DNA of 64,000 nt from SOJA01 sp964598485 (GTDB lineage: Archaea > Thermoproteota > Bathyarchaeia > Bathyarchaeales > Bathycorpusculaceae): assembly GCA_964598485.1 (NCBI GenBank), contig CAZRCD010000011.1, positions 4,331 through 68,330 on the forward strand, read 5' to 3'. Below are positions 63,676 through 64,000 of this stretch, piece by piece. The notes beneath the pieces were generated by a model that was not told where the DNA came from, did not search any database, and saw only the letters and a list, made by a program, of their open reading frames with translations. Position numbers and translations under genes: made by a program. Positions within the stretch are counted from its first letter, which is position 1; every line of letters begins with the position of its first letter.

Positions 63676-63957
63676 TTATTGGTGCTTGAATTCTGTTGGA
63701 TCTATTCTTCTGATCAACTCTACTTTGTCGAGTTCTTTGTCGGCTGAAATTATGTCTGTAATGTTGTTTTCAGCTGCGAGAGCGATGTGGATTCCGTCGT
63801 AGGGTGTGATGCCGTAGTCTCTGGCGTATTCGGCTGCTACTCTAATTGTGTCTGGGTGGACGATGTAGATGTCGATGGGGTAGGAGAGTATGGCGTTGAG
63901 TTGAGATGTAGTATCTTTCACCTTGTACTTGTTGTACAAGACTCTCGCGCGGGCGAA
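63676..63957 (-). pseudogene. PIN-domain (VapC-like) toxin fragment, N-terminus missing
   Basis: The C-terminal half of a PIN domain: HPDTIRVAAEYARDYGITPYDGIHIALAAENN and TDIISADKELDKV, split here, with the later acidic residues of the active site. The usual first part with MxxxLDTNV and the first Asp is absent. In frame, RARVLYNKYKVKD extends to a TAA at 63958-63960, just upstream. No antitoxin is in view, as the window ends at 64000. A frameshift further upstream or a decayed gene would explain this. A separate short protein from the TTG at 63939 is less likely. Confidence 0.6.
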
Positions 63958-64000
63958 TTAAATAATTAGTTAAGGTTTATTTGGAGAACCAATCTTCATC

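Noticed and set aside
1..64000. CRISPR array, insertion sequence, prophage or integration site
   Set aside because: I see no regularly spaced direct repeats, transposase or integrase reading frames or phage structural genes.

Overview
The window is archaeal. It encodes a histone, ribosomal proteins S25e, S3Ae and S15, a proteasome beta subunit, the KEOPS subunits Kae1, Bud32 and Pcc1, an XPB-Bax1 repair pair, and TATA/BRE-type promoters. S25e and a TFE-beta/RPC39-like factor, together with a histone, HdrABC, a coenzyme F420 ligase, a KorABCD oxidoreductase and PEF-CTERM-like secreted proteins, point to the TACK side of the Archaea. A Bathyarchaeia-like anaerobic heterotroph or acetogen fits best. 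That placement is inferred from gene content. Coding is dense, TTG and GTG starts are common, and I see no rRNA, convincing tRNA, CRISPR array or insertion sequence.

Layout. 1-5.4 kb: a partial prenyltransferase-repeat-like gene, a DegT aminotransferase, a cyclic-2,3-diphosphoglycerate-synthetase-like GTPase coupled to a cyclophilin-like protein, and a B12-binding radical SAM protein. 5.5-9.2 kb: small information-processing genes (S25e, histone), a TatD nuclease, a methyltransferase and a HEPN-like protein. 9.3-13.7 kb: a serine/glycerate module (DUF1015, a SerA-like dehydrogenase, an aminotransferase, a hydroxypyruvate reductase), with glycerate 2-kinase nearby at 17.2 kb. 13.8-17.1 kb: a three-gene operon of a radical SAM/SPASM enzyme with a PqqD-like N-terminus, a membrane protein ending in a ten-cysteine Cys-Ala/Val tail, and a small membrane zinc-ribbon protein. 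18.6-26.7 kb: a sulfur-carrier-like protein, CofE, an ECF-S-like protein, a membrane gene broken by an in-frame TGA, a large secreted phospholipase C/C39-like protein, a SAM hydrolase, NadM, PncC, a racemase-like protein and a flavodoxin. 27.2-31.9 kb: Ogt, proteasome beta, AMMECR1, a glycosyltransferase, NadC and a SpoIIM-like protein. 31.9-40.8 kb: DUF4152, RlmE, TFE-beta, then the Kae1-Bud32-VOC-XTPase-S15-RecJ-Pcc1-SerS-S3Ae run. 40.8-50 kb: KorABCD, an HdrA-MvhD fusion, HdrC, HdrB and a fumarate-reductase-like pair. 50-57.7 kb: a flavodoxin, a diaminopentanoate-dehydrogenase-like enzyme, hydantoinase/oxoprolinase A and B, a PhoU-like protein and DeoC. 57.7-64 kb: ArgS, an acetylpolyamine-deacetylase/HDAC-like protein, XPB, Bax1 and a truncated PIN toxin.

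The most interesting system is the 13.8-17.1 kb operon. It looks like a peptide-modification locus in which the substrate is not a free small peptide but the cytosolic tail of a membrane-anchored protein. The cysteines are strictly periodic, the candidate enzyme carries its own recognition-type domain and a SPASM cluster domain, and the three genes are translationally packed. Other points worth checking are a proteasome beta subunit with Ala at the position of the catalytic Thr1, an HdrA whose fused MvhD-like domain has lost nearly all its cluster cysteines, a sulfur carrier ending in Ala-Gly instead of Gly-Gly, a racemase-like protein lacking its first catalytic cysteine, and a membrane gene split by one TGA.
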